Positions 9,294-18,036 of a stretch of 64,000 bases of DNA are shown piece after piece. The notes beneath the pieces were generated by a model. The model had not been told where the DNA came from. It saw nothing but the letters and a program-made list of their open reading frames with translations, and ran no database searches. A program made the position numbers and the translations under genes. The stretch comes from Akkermansia muciniphila (GTDB lineage Bacteria; Verrucomicrobiota; Verrucomicrobiia; Limisphaerales; UBA9464), in assembly GCA_945898055.1 (NCBI GenBank), contig CAMDGV010000015.1:1-64000 (forward strand), in the 5' to 3' direction. The number at the start of each line of letters is the position of its first letter. The stretch's first letter is position 1.

Positions 9294-9708
9294 GGATGCG
9301 TGGGGGAACTTTGTTTATTTTCGTATGAGGCGGAACTGTCCGCTTCATTACAAAGCACAAGTTGGTTGGGTAACCTTCATTGTCAAATAAGTGTCTATAA
9401 TTTGTTTAACATTCTGACTTTGTCCGAAAACCAGCTTCATTCGCCCGCAACTTGTGCCGCGTTGCGATTCTTGGCGGACTCCGGCTGCAATTTACTGATA
9501 CGAAATTGCTTTTTGACGGGGAGGGAAACCACCGGTTCACTCCGACCGACACCCATGGGCGCCACTCGCCCATTCCCCAGCAGACTCTCGCTCTGCTATT
9601 CAGCTGATTTGACTAACCCATTTCAAAAAGACTCCACCTCACTCTAACCCCCGCCAGCGCGCCGTAAAAACCACCTTCACTGAATCCCCCTTGGGCCGAG
9701 TTTTGAGA
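9294..9708. other. AT-richer intergenic region upstream of the fasciclin gene
   Basis: About 415 bases hold the presumed minus-strand promoter of the fasciclin gene and decayed DNA. An open frame at 9300-9647 shows no domain. No RNA gene or clear repeat was seen. Confidence 0.4.
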
Positions 9709-10119
9709 TCAGTTTCCCGCCACCGCCACCCGCAACCGCGCCGGATTCGAGTGGACGTAGTCGCCCACGCTCTTGCGCTAACCGATGCCCAATCCGTCCA
9801 CGATCAGCGACTTGGAGCGCCCGGAGAACAAGTGGACGAAGAGCTTGGGCCGCCGGATGAAGCGACTCGGGTCAGTGCCCGGCAACTATTTCATCCCCGC
9901 GACACGATTGGGCTGCGGCGTCTCGACCACCCAATGAAAATGATTCGGCCTGAAGACAGAGGCGTGAACCTGCCAGTCCCTCTTGGCGCAAACCTCGCGC
10001 AGCGTCTCGACGAAGCGCTGACGATCCGCAGCATCTATGAAGATCAACTCGCGCCGATCACCGCGATTCATGACGTGATAAATCGCGCCAGCCTACTCGA
10101 CTCTCAACTGAGGGGCCAT
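9709..10119 (-). pseudogene. Y1 (IS200-like/REP-associated) transposase remnant with three nonsense codons
   Basis: Read on the minus strand from ATG 10119 to TGA 9709, a single frame of 136 codons matches the Y1-transposase family found as single genes in Verrucomicrobia. It has A-G-A-I-Y-H-V-M-N-R-G-D-R-R-E, then the catalytic-pocket N-H-F-H-W-V-V-E-T-P, G-M-K and a later H-L-F-S-G-R and D-Y-V-H-S-N-P. Three codons are stops, at positions where relatives carry an aromatic residue: after R-V-E, after G-M-K, and after G-L-G-I-G. The remnant therefore cannot be active. The HUH pair is present as H-F-H. The C-terminal half found in longer relatives is absent. Confidence 0.85.
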
Positions 10120-10702
10120 CCCGAGCGAGTGGCTTTGGCCGCTTCACAGCTTAATATTAAGAACTGACTCCTTTATACGTTGAGACTAAAAATTCCCCGA
10201 GCGTTACACTGGCTGACGGCGCTTGAGAAGGGGCGGCTCAAACACAGCACCGAGCCGGACTGGGACGAAATCCTAGGCTCGGTGCGCAGGGCCGCGGCCG
10301 ACAATCTGCCGACGTGGTCCCAATGTTCTGTCGTTCCGATCCGCATCGGCCGGTTGTTTTTCGCCTACTGGTGCCGGAGCACGCCCGGACGGGCACAACC
10401 GGCGCGGCTACCGTTGGCGAATGTTCTGCTCGGACCTGCGGTTCGCGTGCGCGCTCGTCCACACCTCGGCCCTATGAAATGGCCCGTCCGCGTCGCCGGC
10501 TTCGAAGGTTCGTTTGGCCCGCTGCCACCCGCCAAGGAAGCGATGCTGCTCCGGTTCTTCCGTGTAAAGCTCCAGAGCCTGCACCACTGCGGACGGACGT
10601 TCCACGACCTGCCCTTGATCGAAGGGCTCCGCAGCCTAGCGATTTACCCTCCGCGTCAAAAAACAATTTACTATCGATCAATATCGCGGAATTACGGACA
10701 AC
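10120..10702. other. Degenerate region, no supported gene
   Basis: GC-rich DNA between the Y1 remnant and the CBM9/ThuA-like gene. A frame at 10180-10716 could encode 178 residues, but it overlaps the convergent gene's 3' end, shows no domain, and its composition looks like decayed coding DNA. I treat the stretch as remnant sequence. Confidence 0.4.
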
Positions 10703-12853
10703 TCAGTTCGCTTTGACGCGGTAATACTTATTTCCGGTCGGCGACGGTATTGTCAGAGGGCTTGCACCCGCTTCGTTGACAAAGGTTCCTTCGATCGTTG
10801 CCGAGCTCTGCAGTGTGCCGCCAGCGTAGTTGATCACGACAGTCGCACCGTTTCTCGCAATAGAAATCGCTGCCGGGACCGTCATGGTCTTGCCGCTGGC
10901 GTAGTTAAGCGTGTTCAACAGGAGCTTCTTGCCATTCGCATTCAGGTAGCCAAAGTCCGTGGGGAAGTTCGCCTCGGGAGTGCGCTTGACGACAATCGGA
11001 TCATAGCCTTGATCTCCCTCTTTGAGATCCCTTCCAGCGCCGGTCTGTCCAAGGAATAGGCAAATACGCTTATTGGGGGTGGTGGTGCCGTCGGACATTT
11101 TCTTGCCCTTGTCGTAACTCCACAACGTCGGGTAGGTGCCGTCCGCATTCACACTGGCAATGATGTCCGCTTCTGCCGAGGGCAGACCGAAGTTGAAGCT
11201 GTAAGGTTTCGAATACACCTGAACTTTGCCCGACGGCAACCCATTGGCGATGGGGTGGGTTGGCTTTTTGATATACAGCGAATCCAGAGGACCTGGATCC
11301 GTTCCCAAGTCGTAAACTTCGAACCGGGCGGTATTGCCCCAACCAATGAAGTCATTGCCACCCGTCCAATCCGAGGCGACTTTTACCCATCCTGCGTTGT
11401 CGAACATAAAAGCCTCGAACGAGATGATCGGAATGTTCGAATCGTGCAGCGACATTGCAGCCCCGCCCTGACCCGCTGGATCGTTGAGCGAGGTCGATCC
11501 AATGCTCTCCGAAATGAAGACCAAGGCCTTCCCGACGATGGCCGCCCGCGCAGCGTCGGGCTGAGTCGCATACCCCGTGGAATGGAACGGAACTACCTGA
11601 TACCCATTCGCATCGAAGAAGTTCATGAGATCCGCATCAGCGTTGGGCAGAGTCGCTGCGTTCGACGTAACGAACAGAATTTTTGGCGCGCTAGCTGGGA
11701 ATGGCACCAGCGGGCGCGTGCTATCGAAGACTAACTGGCCCCAGTTCGCCGTGTTGAACAGATTGGACGGCGTTGGATCCCCGGTGCAACCGCTCACCGT
11801 GGTGCTCTGTGCCCAATCGGCCCATTGGATTTTTGAATCCACATCCACATCACGCCAGAAAAGATCGAAACCCATGGTGGCAGGTTGGACAACCTGTTCG
11901 GAATCGCTTACCCGAGCCCTCTCAGCATTCAGGTCACTAAGGATTCTGCCCGCGAGGGGAACGCGCATTTCAATCACGTACCCTTTAAATGTCACATTAG
12001 GGTTGGCTAGGATTTCCGGGTTCAAGGCACCTGCCGCCCGCAGATCATCATATTTCATGGCCCCGATGTCGGCGCCCCCGTCGGAGGCCGTCGCTGCAGT
12101 CAAAGCGTCACGATAGCTGCCGCCGGGACCTCCCTTGCCGGAACTCTCCAAAACACCGTCCACAATGGGCCCAAGCATCGCCAGGGTACCGGACCGTTCT
12201 ATCGACTGCCGCGCGCCCAGCACGTTTGGACCGCTGCCCGCCGCTTTGAAATTAGCATTCAATGCCACCGTCGCTTGAAAGTCATCGGTGTTCGGCGTCG
12301 ACGCATCGGGCCCATCGATGTTTGGAAAACTGTCATCGGAAATGCAGTCCGTGCTATCTCCCTTGGCGTCGAGGAAAAACTCAAAACCATCGTTAAAAAA
12401 GCCGGTGGTACCAAACTGCGTCGTGTCGAGGTCATCTCGAATGGTGTTATCAATCACCACCGAGAGGATGTAGAGGAATTTGTGGTCGAAGGCGAAGTAA
12501 GTCGACACGCCGAAATCATTGATCCCGTCGGCGGTAAAACCGTCTTGCGCGGTGCCATTGAAAAGGCCCGCTCGTTTGTTGTCGAACACCAAGTGATCCC
12601 CATTGGCCGAGGTCGCAGTGGCGTTCTGTCCATCCGGGAACAGCGGCTGTTCCGCCACCTTCGTGAAGGCCGACAGCGGCCAATCGGCAATGTTGCCGTC
12701 CATGTTCAGGCTCTTGTTGCCCAAGGCACGAACATTGACGGTGCCCTTGGGACCGGCTTCCAATCCGGTAGGAAGCAATGACAATGCCGCGGCGATCATG
12801 CCGATCGAGTGGCCCCGTCGAAACGGTTGGGGGAAAGTGATAGACGTTTTCAT
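10703..12853 (-). CDS. Secreted protein with CBM9-like and ThuA/flavodoxin-like domains
   Basis: A protein of about 716 residues when started at M-K-T-S-I-T-F (12853), which gives a signal peptide ending near L-E-A-G; ATGs at 12877 and 12859 are alternatives. The N-terminal half reads like a CBM9/DOMON-type sugar-binding domain: D-G-N-I-A-D-W-P near the start, then N-D-G-F-E-F-F-L-D, and Y-V-I-E-M-R-V-P-L. The second half begins P-K-I-L-F-V-T-S-N and has a Rossmann/ThuA-like layout with H-P-I-A-N-G-L-P. The end resembles short C-terminal modules that close many verrucomicrobial exported proteins (F-Y-R-V-type ending, here Y-Y-R-V-K). Likely role: extracellular carbohydrate binding or turnover. 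No catalytic site can be named. Confidence 0.75.
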   Translation of the reverse strand: MKTSITFPQPFRRGHSIGMIAAALSLLPTGLEAGPKGTVNVRALGNKSLNMDGNIADWPLSAFTKVAEQPLFPDGQNATATSANGDHLVFDNKRAGLFNGTAQDGFTADGINDFGVSTYFAFDHKFLYILSVVIDNTIRDDLDTTQFGTTGFFNDGFEFFLDAKGDSTDCISDDSFPNIDGPDASTPNTDDFQATVALNANFKAAGSGPNVLGARQSIERSGTLAMLGPIVDGVLESSGKGGPGGSYRDALTAATASDGGADIGAMKYDDLRAAGALNPEILANPNVTFKGYVIEMRVPLAGRILSDLNAERARVSDSEQVVQPATMGFDLFWRDVDVDSKIQWADWAQSTTVSGCTGDPTPSNLFNTANWGQLVFDSTRPLVPFPASAPKILFVTSNAATLPNADADLMNFFDANGYQVVPFHSTGYATQPDAARAAIVGKALVFISESIGSTSLNDPAGQGGAAMSLHDSNIPIISFEAFMFDNAGWVKVASDWTGGNDFIGWGNTARFEVYDLGTDPGPLDSLYIKKPTHPIANGLPSGKVQVYSKPYSFNFGLPSAEADIIASVNADGTYPTLWSYDKGKKMSDGTTTPNKRICLFLGQTGAGRDLKEGDQGYDPIVVKRTPEANFPTDFGYLNANGKKLLLNTLNYASGKTMTVPAAISIARNGATVVINYAGGTLQSSATIEGTFVNEAGASPLTIPSPTGNKYYRVKAN

Positions 12854-12888
12854 AAGCATTGATGGGATTAATTCCATTAAATTGACGA

Positions 12889-13188
12889 GTGCCGTTTAGT
12901 CAACATAAAATTACTTTTCTCCTTAGCACTGATGGCACCGAAGGCTTGGACGAAGGTATCCGCCTACTCGTCAATGAGGCCATGCTTCAGGAGCGGGTTG
13001 CCGCCCTTCAAGCATTGCCTTACGAGCGCTCTGAGGCTCGCCTTGGCCACGCAAATGGGTTCAAGCCGAAGACCCTCGCCACGCGCACGGGCCCCATCGA
13101 ATTCCTCGAGATTAATCGAAGAACTCGCGTCGCCTCTATCTTCCCTCACGAACTTTCGCTCCTGCACCTAGTTTCAGCCATCCTTTGA
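12889..13188 (+). pseudogene. IS256-family transposase, N-terminal fragment
   Basis: From about 12931 the frame reads like the N-terminus of an IS256 (mutator-type) transposase: E-A-M-L-Q-E-R followed by P-Y-E-R-S-E-A-R-L-G-H-A-N-G-F-K-P-K-T-L and T-R-T-G-P-I-E-F. After that the match is lost, consistent with a frameshift or deletion, and the catalytic domain is missing. It differs clearly from the IS256 copy at 38611. Confidence 0.75.
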
Positions 13189-13292
13189 AAAACTACCGAC
13201 AAGTGACTAATCGGAAAAAATTACCTCAACAGACAATCACCTGTTCTGTCCCAAACCTAATTAGCACACTTTACAGAAAAAAAATCCGCTAC

Positions 13293-13493
13293 CTATCGTC
13301 GTGCAGTCACTAAAACCGCGTAAATCACCGCACTCCGCCATCCGACGTCCGGGTGCCCAATGAAGAGCCAGTTCTTCTTCCCAAGACAGGTGGAGCGAGT
13401 GGCGTTCTCAACCAGATTATTATCGATCTCATAAACGCCCTCTTCCAAATATCGCTGCAACGCTGTCCATTGCCCTAGGATATAGGTGATCAG
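13293..13493 (-). pseudogene. IS66-family transposase, C-terminal fragment
   Basis: On the minus strand 13493-13293 encodes 66 codons with the unmistakable IS66 block E-I-D-N-N-L-V-E-N-A-T-R, then L-G-K-K-N-W-L-F-I-G-H-P and G-W-R-S-A-V-I-Y. It is terminated by TAG where relatives continue with an aromatic residue. No other part of this element is visible upstream, so it is a small remnant. Confidence 0.85.
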
Positions 13494-13873
13494 TAGTCGG
13501 ATAAATTGGGAACTATGGGATTGGGCGTACGTTTACCCTCAGGGTGCCGGCGAAACGCCCTATGAAGGCTACCGCCAGATAAACTTTCTCGTCCGCCATT
13601 TGCTCGGCCGAGCACCTCGATGGAACTTGCACACGGTTTGCCAATAACCTCTATCGATGTAGACCTCAATTAAATCGATTCACGCCAAAACACAAAAGTG
13701 AACAACCTTCTTAGAAGGTACTACTCCAAGAGTCTCTTCTTCACCCAAATGAAACACCGACGAATCTTAAGGCCCTTTGGTCTTTCACGAAGTCATCACC
13801 TACCCCTACGGTTGCCTCATTCAATTCCGTCCGCGTCGATAACGCGGTCTCCATTCCTATCCCTGATCGCTCG
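13494..13873. other. Decayed DNA upstream of lplT
   Basis: Roughly 380 bases without a supported gene. A short plus-strand stretch at about 13527-13645 keeps an open frame (W-A-Y-V-Y-P-Q-G-A-G) that looks like a protein fragment, but I do not recognise it. The region must also contain the promoter for lplT. Confidence 0.35.
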
Positions 13874-15145
13874 ATGAATTCTCAGCGTAATTACCCCCTC
13901 CTGCTAGTCAGTCAATTCCTAGGTGCCTTTGGCGATAACGCCATTCTCGCTGTCATCCTCGGGCAACTTACCTATTTGAAAATGGCAGGCAAGATCACCG
14001 AAGAAGAACTCCGCACCAGCAACACTCTGTATACTAGTCTCCTTTTCATTCCCTATGTGCTACTGGCTCCGATCGCCGGTTTCTTAAACGATCGTTACTC
14101 AAAGACCCGATGGCTCGCGGGTGGTAACCTCATCAAAATACTCGGCACTCTTCTCTGCGCACTCAGTATTTCTTACGGCCAACTTTGGCAGGGTATTGGC
14201 TACTTCGTCGTCGGCATCGGCTCTTGCTTTTATGGGCCGGCTAAATACGGCATTCTCCCTGAAATTCTCCCCCGGGAACGACTCGTAAAGGCCAACGGAA
14301 CTATCGAACTCCTCACCTTGGTTGCCATCCTTGGCGGTGCGATCGCTGGTTCAATCATGGCGGATAGATGGAAGGATTCCGTAGCATCCTCCTACACGGT
14401 CTTGCTCGCTATCTTCAGCAGTTCGCTCTTGCTCAACTGGATCATGGAACGAACCCCAGAACGCCCTTCCACTCAACTCGCTTCCAGCGTTTCTGAGTTC
14501 ACTTTCCACTTTCGTGATCTCCTAACCGCCCCTCGTCTTTCTCGAATTCTTATCGGAACGGCCCTTTTCTGGATTTGTGGTGCAACTATGAAGATCAATT
14601 TTCAACCGTGGGGACTGGATGTTTTGAAACTACCCGACAATACTCAAATAGCCCTCCTCGGACTCTGGCTCAGTGTCGGAGTTATGATCGGCAGTATCCT
14701 CGCCGGCCAACTCTTTAAGGTGAGCGACCTCCGCTCGGTCCGAGTGTTTGGCTTCGCACTCGCTTCTTTTCTCGCTTTACTCTTTTCCGTAGCAAAACTC
14801 GATTTCTGGCGATCTTTTGTCGTCAAGGTCGGGGCATTTCAATTAATTATTCCGGTCATTCTGCTCCTCGTGGCCACGGGGATTGCTGCGGGTCTTTTTC
14901 TTATTCCATTGAATGCAGCCCTCCAGTCCGAATCGGATCCCCAGAAACTGGGTAAAACGATCGCCGTCCAAAACTTGGTCGATAATCTCGGAATGATTGT
15001 AGCTGGGCTCATTTGCTTCCTCAGCGCCAAAGCGAATCTCAGTGCTTCAAGTGTCTTTCTCCTACTCGCTTTTGTCACCGCTTCAGCGGTCGCTTGGCTC
15101 AAAATCTCACCGCCCTCGAACCGGCAGTCCCAATCTAAAGCCTGA
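13874..15145 (+). CDS. lplT: LplT-like MFS transporter (lysophospholipid flippase)
   Basis: A 423-residue major facilitator with about 12 hydrophobic segments. The N-terminus has F-L-G-A-F-G-D-N-A, typical of the LplT branch, and the loop between helices 2 and 3 reads G-F-L-N-D-R-Y-S-K. In enterobacteria LplT flips lysophospholipids across the inner membrane for re-acylation by Aas. The next gene downstream, 61 bases away on the same strand, is an Aas-like enzyme, which strongly supports this role. The ATG at 13874 is preceded by no Shine-Dalgarno. In some bacteria the two functions are fused into one protein; here they are separate. Family very likely; substrate inferred from the partner. 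Confidence 0.88.
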   Translation: MNSQRNYPLLLVSQFLGAFGDNAILAVILGQLTYLKMAGKITEEELRTSNTLYTSLLFIPYVLLAPIAGFLNDRYSKTRWLAGGNLIKILGTLLCALSISYGQLWQGIGYFVVGIGSCFYGPAKYGILPEILPRERLVKANGTIELLTLVAILGGAIAGSIMADRWKDSVASSYTVLLAIFSSSLLLNWIMERTPERPSTQLASSVSEFTFHFRDLLTAPRLSRILIGTALFWICGATMKINFQPWGLDVLKLPDNTQIALLGLWLSVGVMIGSILAGQLFKVSDLRSVRVFGFALASFLALLFSVAKLDFWRSFVVKVGAFQLIIPVILLLVATGIAAGLFLIPLNAALQSESDPQKLGKTIAVQNLVDNLGMIVAGLICFLSAKANLSASSVFLLLAFVTASAVAWLKISPPSNRQSQSKA

Positions 15146-15206
15146 ATTGTAATCTCGACCTTCAGTCGCCCCACTTCACCTCCAAATCCATCGCTTTCTT
15201 TTCTCT

Positions 15207-17432
15207 ATGCGCACTCTGGTCCGGCTCCTTTTTCGGATTCTCTTCCGCTTTCGAGCTTACAATACCCAAGTTCTATCGACCCCAGGTCCCGTTCTCCTCC
15301 TTCCTAACCATGTCTCGTGGCTCGACTGGATTTTCCTCGGAGCCATCCTCGACGACGATTGGCGTTTCGTGAGTAGTTCTACAACCGCCGAAACCAGTTG
15401 GATCCACCGTCGAATTATGATTAACCGACGGACTTTTCCTATCGATCCAGCGTCGCCGTACGCCGTTAAACGCATGGCCGAATTTCTTGCTGGGGGCGGC
15501 CGATTAGTTCTCTTTCCTGAAGGTCGCATCAGTACCACTGGCCGTCTGATGAAACTGTTCGACGGCACTGGATTCCTTATCCACAAGACTAAGGCCAAAG
15601 TAGTTACTTGCTACTTGCGCAATGCTGTTCGCATCCCTTTTGTGGCTCATAAGGGTTGGACACACTGGTTCCCAAAGATTTCGGTCCACTTTAGCGCTGC
15701 CCTGATTGCTCCGATCGTCGCTGATGTTTCCAATTCCATCGCCCGCCAACGGATCTCCGACTGGCTGCGCCAGAAAATGGTTGAACAGGAATTCAACACG
15801 GAAATGGAGATGGGACCCGAAACTGTCTTGGGTGCGATCGCCGAAACCGCGGCGCGGCTTCCTAAAAAAGAGGTCCTTGAAGATATTAACCAAAAGCCGC
15901 TCACCTACCGCAGTTTGATGGTGAGAACCGAACTGCTGGCAAAGCAGTTTGCACCCTTGGCGCGTCGCAAATCAGAATCAGCAATCCCGGCCTGTCGCCA
16001 TATCGGTATTCTCCTTCCAAATATCAATGGTATGCCGATCAGTGTCCTTGCTCTCTGGGCTCATGATCTCGTCCCAGCACTGCTTAACTTTTCAACGGGC
16101 ATTCCGACTATGCTGCAGTGCGCTCAGTTGGCAGGCATCCAAGACATCATTACCTCGCGGACATTTTTGCAGAAAGCCAAGCTGGATGTCACTCCGATGG
16201 AGGCCGCAGGTATTCGTTTTCATGCTCTCGAAGAGGTGGGGCGCAAAATTGGCGCTGGGCAGAAACTGGTGGCCTTACTTCGACACACCTTCTCTTGCGG
16301 TTCTGGCTTTCATTCCCCAAAAACCGGATCGACCCCCTCTCAGACGAAAGCAGTCATTCTTTTTACCTCAGGCTCAGAGGGTGTTCCTAAAGGTGTGGCC
16401 CTGAGTCACGCTAATCTGTTGGCAAATATTCGCCAAATGGACGCTTTTTTAGATATCTCTGATCATGAACGTTTTTTTAATGCTCTCCCCCTCTTTCACA
16501 GTTTCGGACTCACCGCTTGCACTCTGCTCCCGCTCGTTCGAGGTCTCTACACCTTTCTCTACCCTTCCCCTCTTCACTACCGAGTCATTCCCTCAGTGGT
16601 TTACGATAAGAATTGTACGGTAATGGTCGGCACCAATACCTTTCTCAATGGGTACGCTCGGAAAGCAGCTCCTTATGATTTTCAAACGGTTAAATTCCTC
16701 GTCGCCGGTGCCGAAAAAGTACAAGAAGCCACTGCCTTAACTTGGGCTCGTAAATTTGGTATCCGCCTCCTCGAAGGTTATGGAGCCACCGAATGTAGCC
16801 CGGTCCTTTGCGCCAATAATCGCATCGAAGCCCGCTTTGGTAGCGTTGGCCGATTTGTTCCGGGAATGGAATGGCGACTCGAAGCCGTCGAGGGTATCAG
16901 CGAACTCTCGCCCGAAGGCCAACTAATCTCCGGTCGACTTTTCGTTCGAGGCCCTAATGTGATGCTCGGTTACCTCAATCCCGAGGCAAATGCAGCCTTC
17001 CAAAAGTTAGCCGGATGGTACGACACAGGCGATCTCGCTCGAGTCGATACTGATGGCTTTGTTTTCTTGCTCGGTCGTATGAAGCGTTTTGCCAAAATCA
17101 GTGGCGAAATGGTCAGTCTCACCGCGGTCGAAGACGCCTTAGCAGGGGCCTTTCCTCAACACGGGCTCCGCTGCGAAATCGCGGTTGTTAGCGTTCCTGA
17201 CGAGGACAAAGGCGAAAGGCTCGTTGCTGTCGCCAACGTCTTAAAAGTATCGCTTGAGGAAATTCGGCAGGTGATCAAGGCCAAGGGTTTAGCCAATCTT
17301 TGTACCCCGCGAGAAGTGCTTTATGTGTCAGAAATTCCTAAATTAGGCACCGGTAAAATCAATCATCGCGCTCTAATGGAATCGGTTAAACAGCAAAAAA
17401 ACGCTGAGACACAAGGCCAAACGCTAGGATGA
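15207..17432 (+). CDS. aas: Aas-like bifunctional acyltransferase / acyl-ACP synthetase
   Basis: 741 residues with two catalytic units. The N-terminal PlsC-type acyltransferase has the H-x4-D motif N-H-V-S-W-L-D (His35, Asp40) and F-P-E-G-R at 103-107. From about residue 205 an AMP-forming ligase follows, with the phosphate loop L-F-T-S-G-S-E-G-V-P-K-G near 390, Y-G-A-T-E near 525, and W-Y-D-T-G-D near 605. Aas activates fatty acids on ACP and transfers them to 2-acyl-lysophosphatidylethanolamine, recycling membrane lipids. Length and domain order match the E. coli enzyme. The adjacent flippase-type gene completes the lysophospholipid salvage pair. The leader before the ATG is pyrimidine-rich. 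Confidence 0.9.
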   Translation: MRTLVRLLFRILFRFRAYNTQVLSTPGPVLLLPNHVSWLDWIFLGAILDDDWRFVSSSTTAETSWIHRRIMINRRTFPIDPASPYAVKRMAEFLAGGGRLVLFPEGRISTTGRLMKLFDGTGFLIHKTKAKVVTCYLRNAVRIPFVAHKGWTHWFPKISVHFSAALIAPIVADVSNSIARQRISDWLRQKMVEQEFNTEMEMGPETVLGAIAETAARLPKKEVLEDINQKPLTYRSLMVRTELLAKQFAPLARRKSESAIPACRHIGILLPNINGMPISVLALWAHDLVPALLNFSTGIPTMLQCAQLAGIQDIITSRTFLQKAKLDVTPMEAAGIRFHALEEVGRKIGAGQKLVALLRHTFSCGSGFHSPKTGSTPSQTKAVILFTSGSEGVPKGVALSHANLLANIRQMDAFLDISDHERFFNALPLFHSFGLTACTLLPLVRGLYTFLYPSPLHYRVIPSVVYDKNCTVMVGTNTFLNGYARKAAPYDFQTVKFLVAGAEKVQEATALTWARKFGIRLLEGYGATECSPVLCANNRIEARFGSVGRFVPGMEWRLEAVEGISELSPEGQLISGRLFVRGPNVMLGYLNPEANAAFQKLAGWYDTGDLARVDTDGFVFLLGRMKRFAKISGEMVSLTAVEDALAGAFPQHGLRCEIAVVSVPDEDKGERLVAVANVLKVSLEEIRQVIKAKGLANLCTPREVLYVSEIPKLGTGKINHRALMESVKQQKNAETQGQTLG

Positions 17433-17466
17433 AAAAACCTCTCTCTACCCCGGGGTTGCTCTGGTC

Positions 17467-18036
17467 TTAGGGGGCTTTTACCTGCGGACGTGACAGAATC
17501 CAATCTGCTGCCTCAGCCAAATTATCAACCACGATGGCTGGAGCTAAACCCTCCGCCTCCGCCTTTTCTAAGGCAGCCCCATAACCCGTCCTGACCAGCA
17601 AGGAGCCGGCTAATCCCGCATTCCATCCCGCCTCCAAGTCGACCCGTTTGTCTCCAATCATATAACTATGCGCCAAATCAAGACCGAGACTCTCCCGAGC
17701 ATCCCAGAAGAATTGGGGAGAAGGTTTACGGCCTCGGCTCGGTTGATCTGGGGCTTCGGGTGCAGAATAAATAGCGTCCAAAACGACGCCTTGAATTCTG
17801 AGTTCTTTGATCATTTGCGCATGAACACGGTCCACATCAGCCATGGTAAAATAACCACGACCCACTCCTGATTGATTCGTAATAACCACCAGTCGATAGC
17901 CCGCAGCCATTAACCGCAAAAGTGCTCCCGGGACTTCGGGGAAAATCTCAACCTCCTCAGGGCGATGCAAATAATGCTTTTCGGCAATCAAAGTGCCGTC
18001 GCGATCGAGAAAAATTGCCGGTGAAGAGTGAGTCAT
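17467..18036 (-). CDS. gmhB: D-glycero-beta-D-manno-heptose-1,7-bisphosphate 7-phosphatase GmhB
   Basis: A 189-residue HAD-superfamily histidinol-phosphatase-like enzyme. Motif I is F-L-D-R-D-G-T-L at residues 9-16, with the two catalytic Asp; V-I-T-N-Q-S-G-V-G-R-G follows near 52; the last motif is M-I-G-D-K-R-V-D-L near 140. GmhB removes the 7-phosphate during ADP-heptose synthesis for the lipopolysaccharide inner core. Its ATG overlaps the stop of hldA by four bases (ATGA), so the two are translationally coupled. Zinc-ligand cysteines found in the enterobacterial form are not evident in the central loop. HisB-type histidinol phosphatase is the alternative, made unlikely by the hldA neighbour. 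Confidence 0.9.
   Translation of the reverse strand: MTHSSPAIFLDRDGTLIAEKHYLHRPEEVEIFPEVPGALLRLMAAGYRLVVITNQSGVGRGYFTMADVDRVHAQMIKELRIQGVVLDAIYSAPEAPDQPSRGRKPSPQFFWDARESLGLDLAHSYMIGDKRVDLEAGWNAGLAGSLLVRTGYGAALEKAEAEGLAPAIVVDNLAEAADWILSRPQVKAP

Noticed and set aside
9300-9647. Plus-strand 115-codon frame
   Set aside because: It lies in the fasciclin promoter region and has no domain or conserved look.
10180-10716. Plus-strand 178-codon frame
   Set aside because: No recognisable domain, overlaps the end of the convergent CBM9/ThuA-like gene, and lies in decayed DNA next to a dead transposase.
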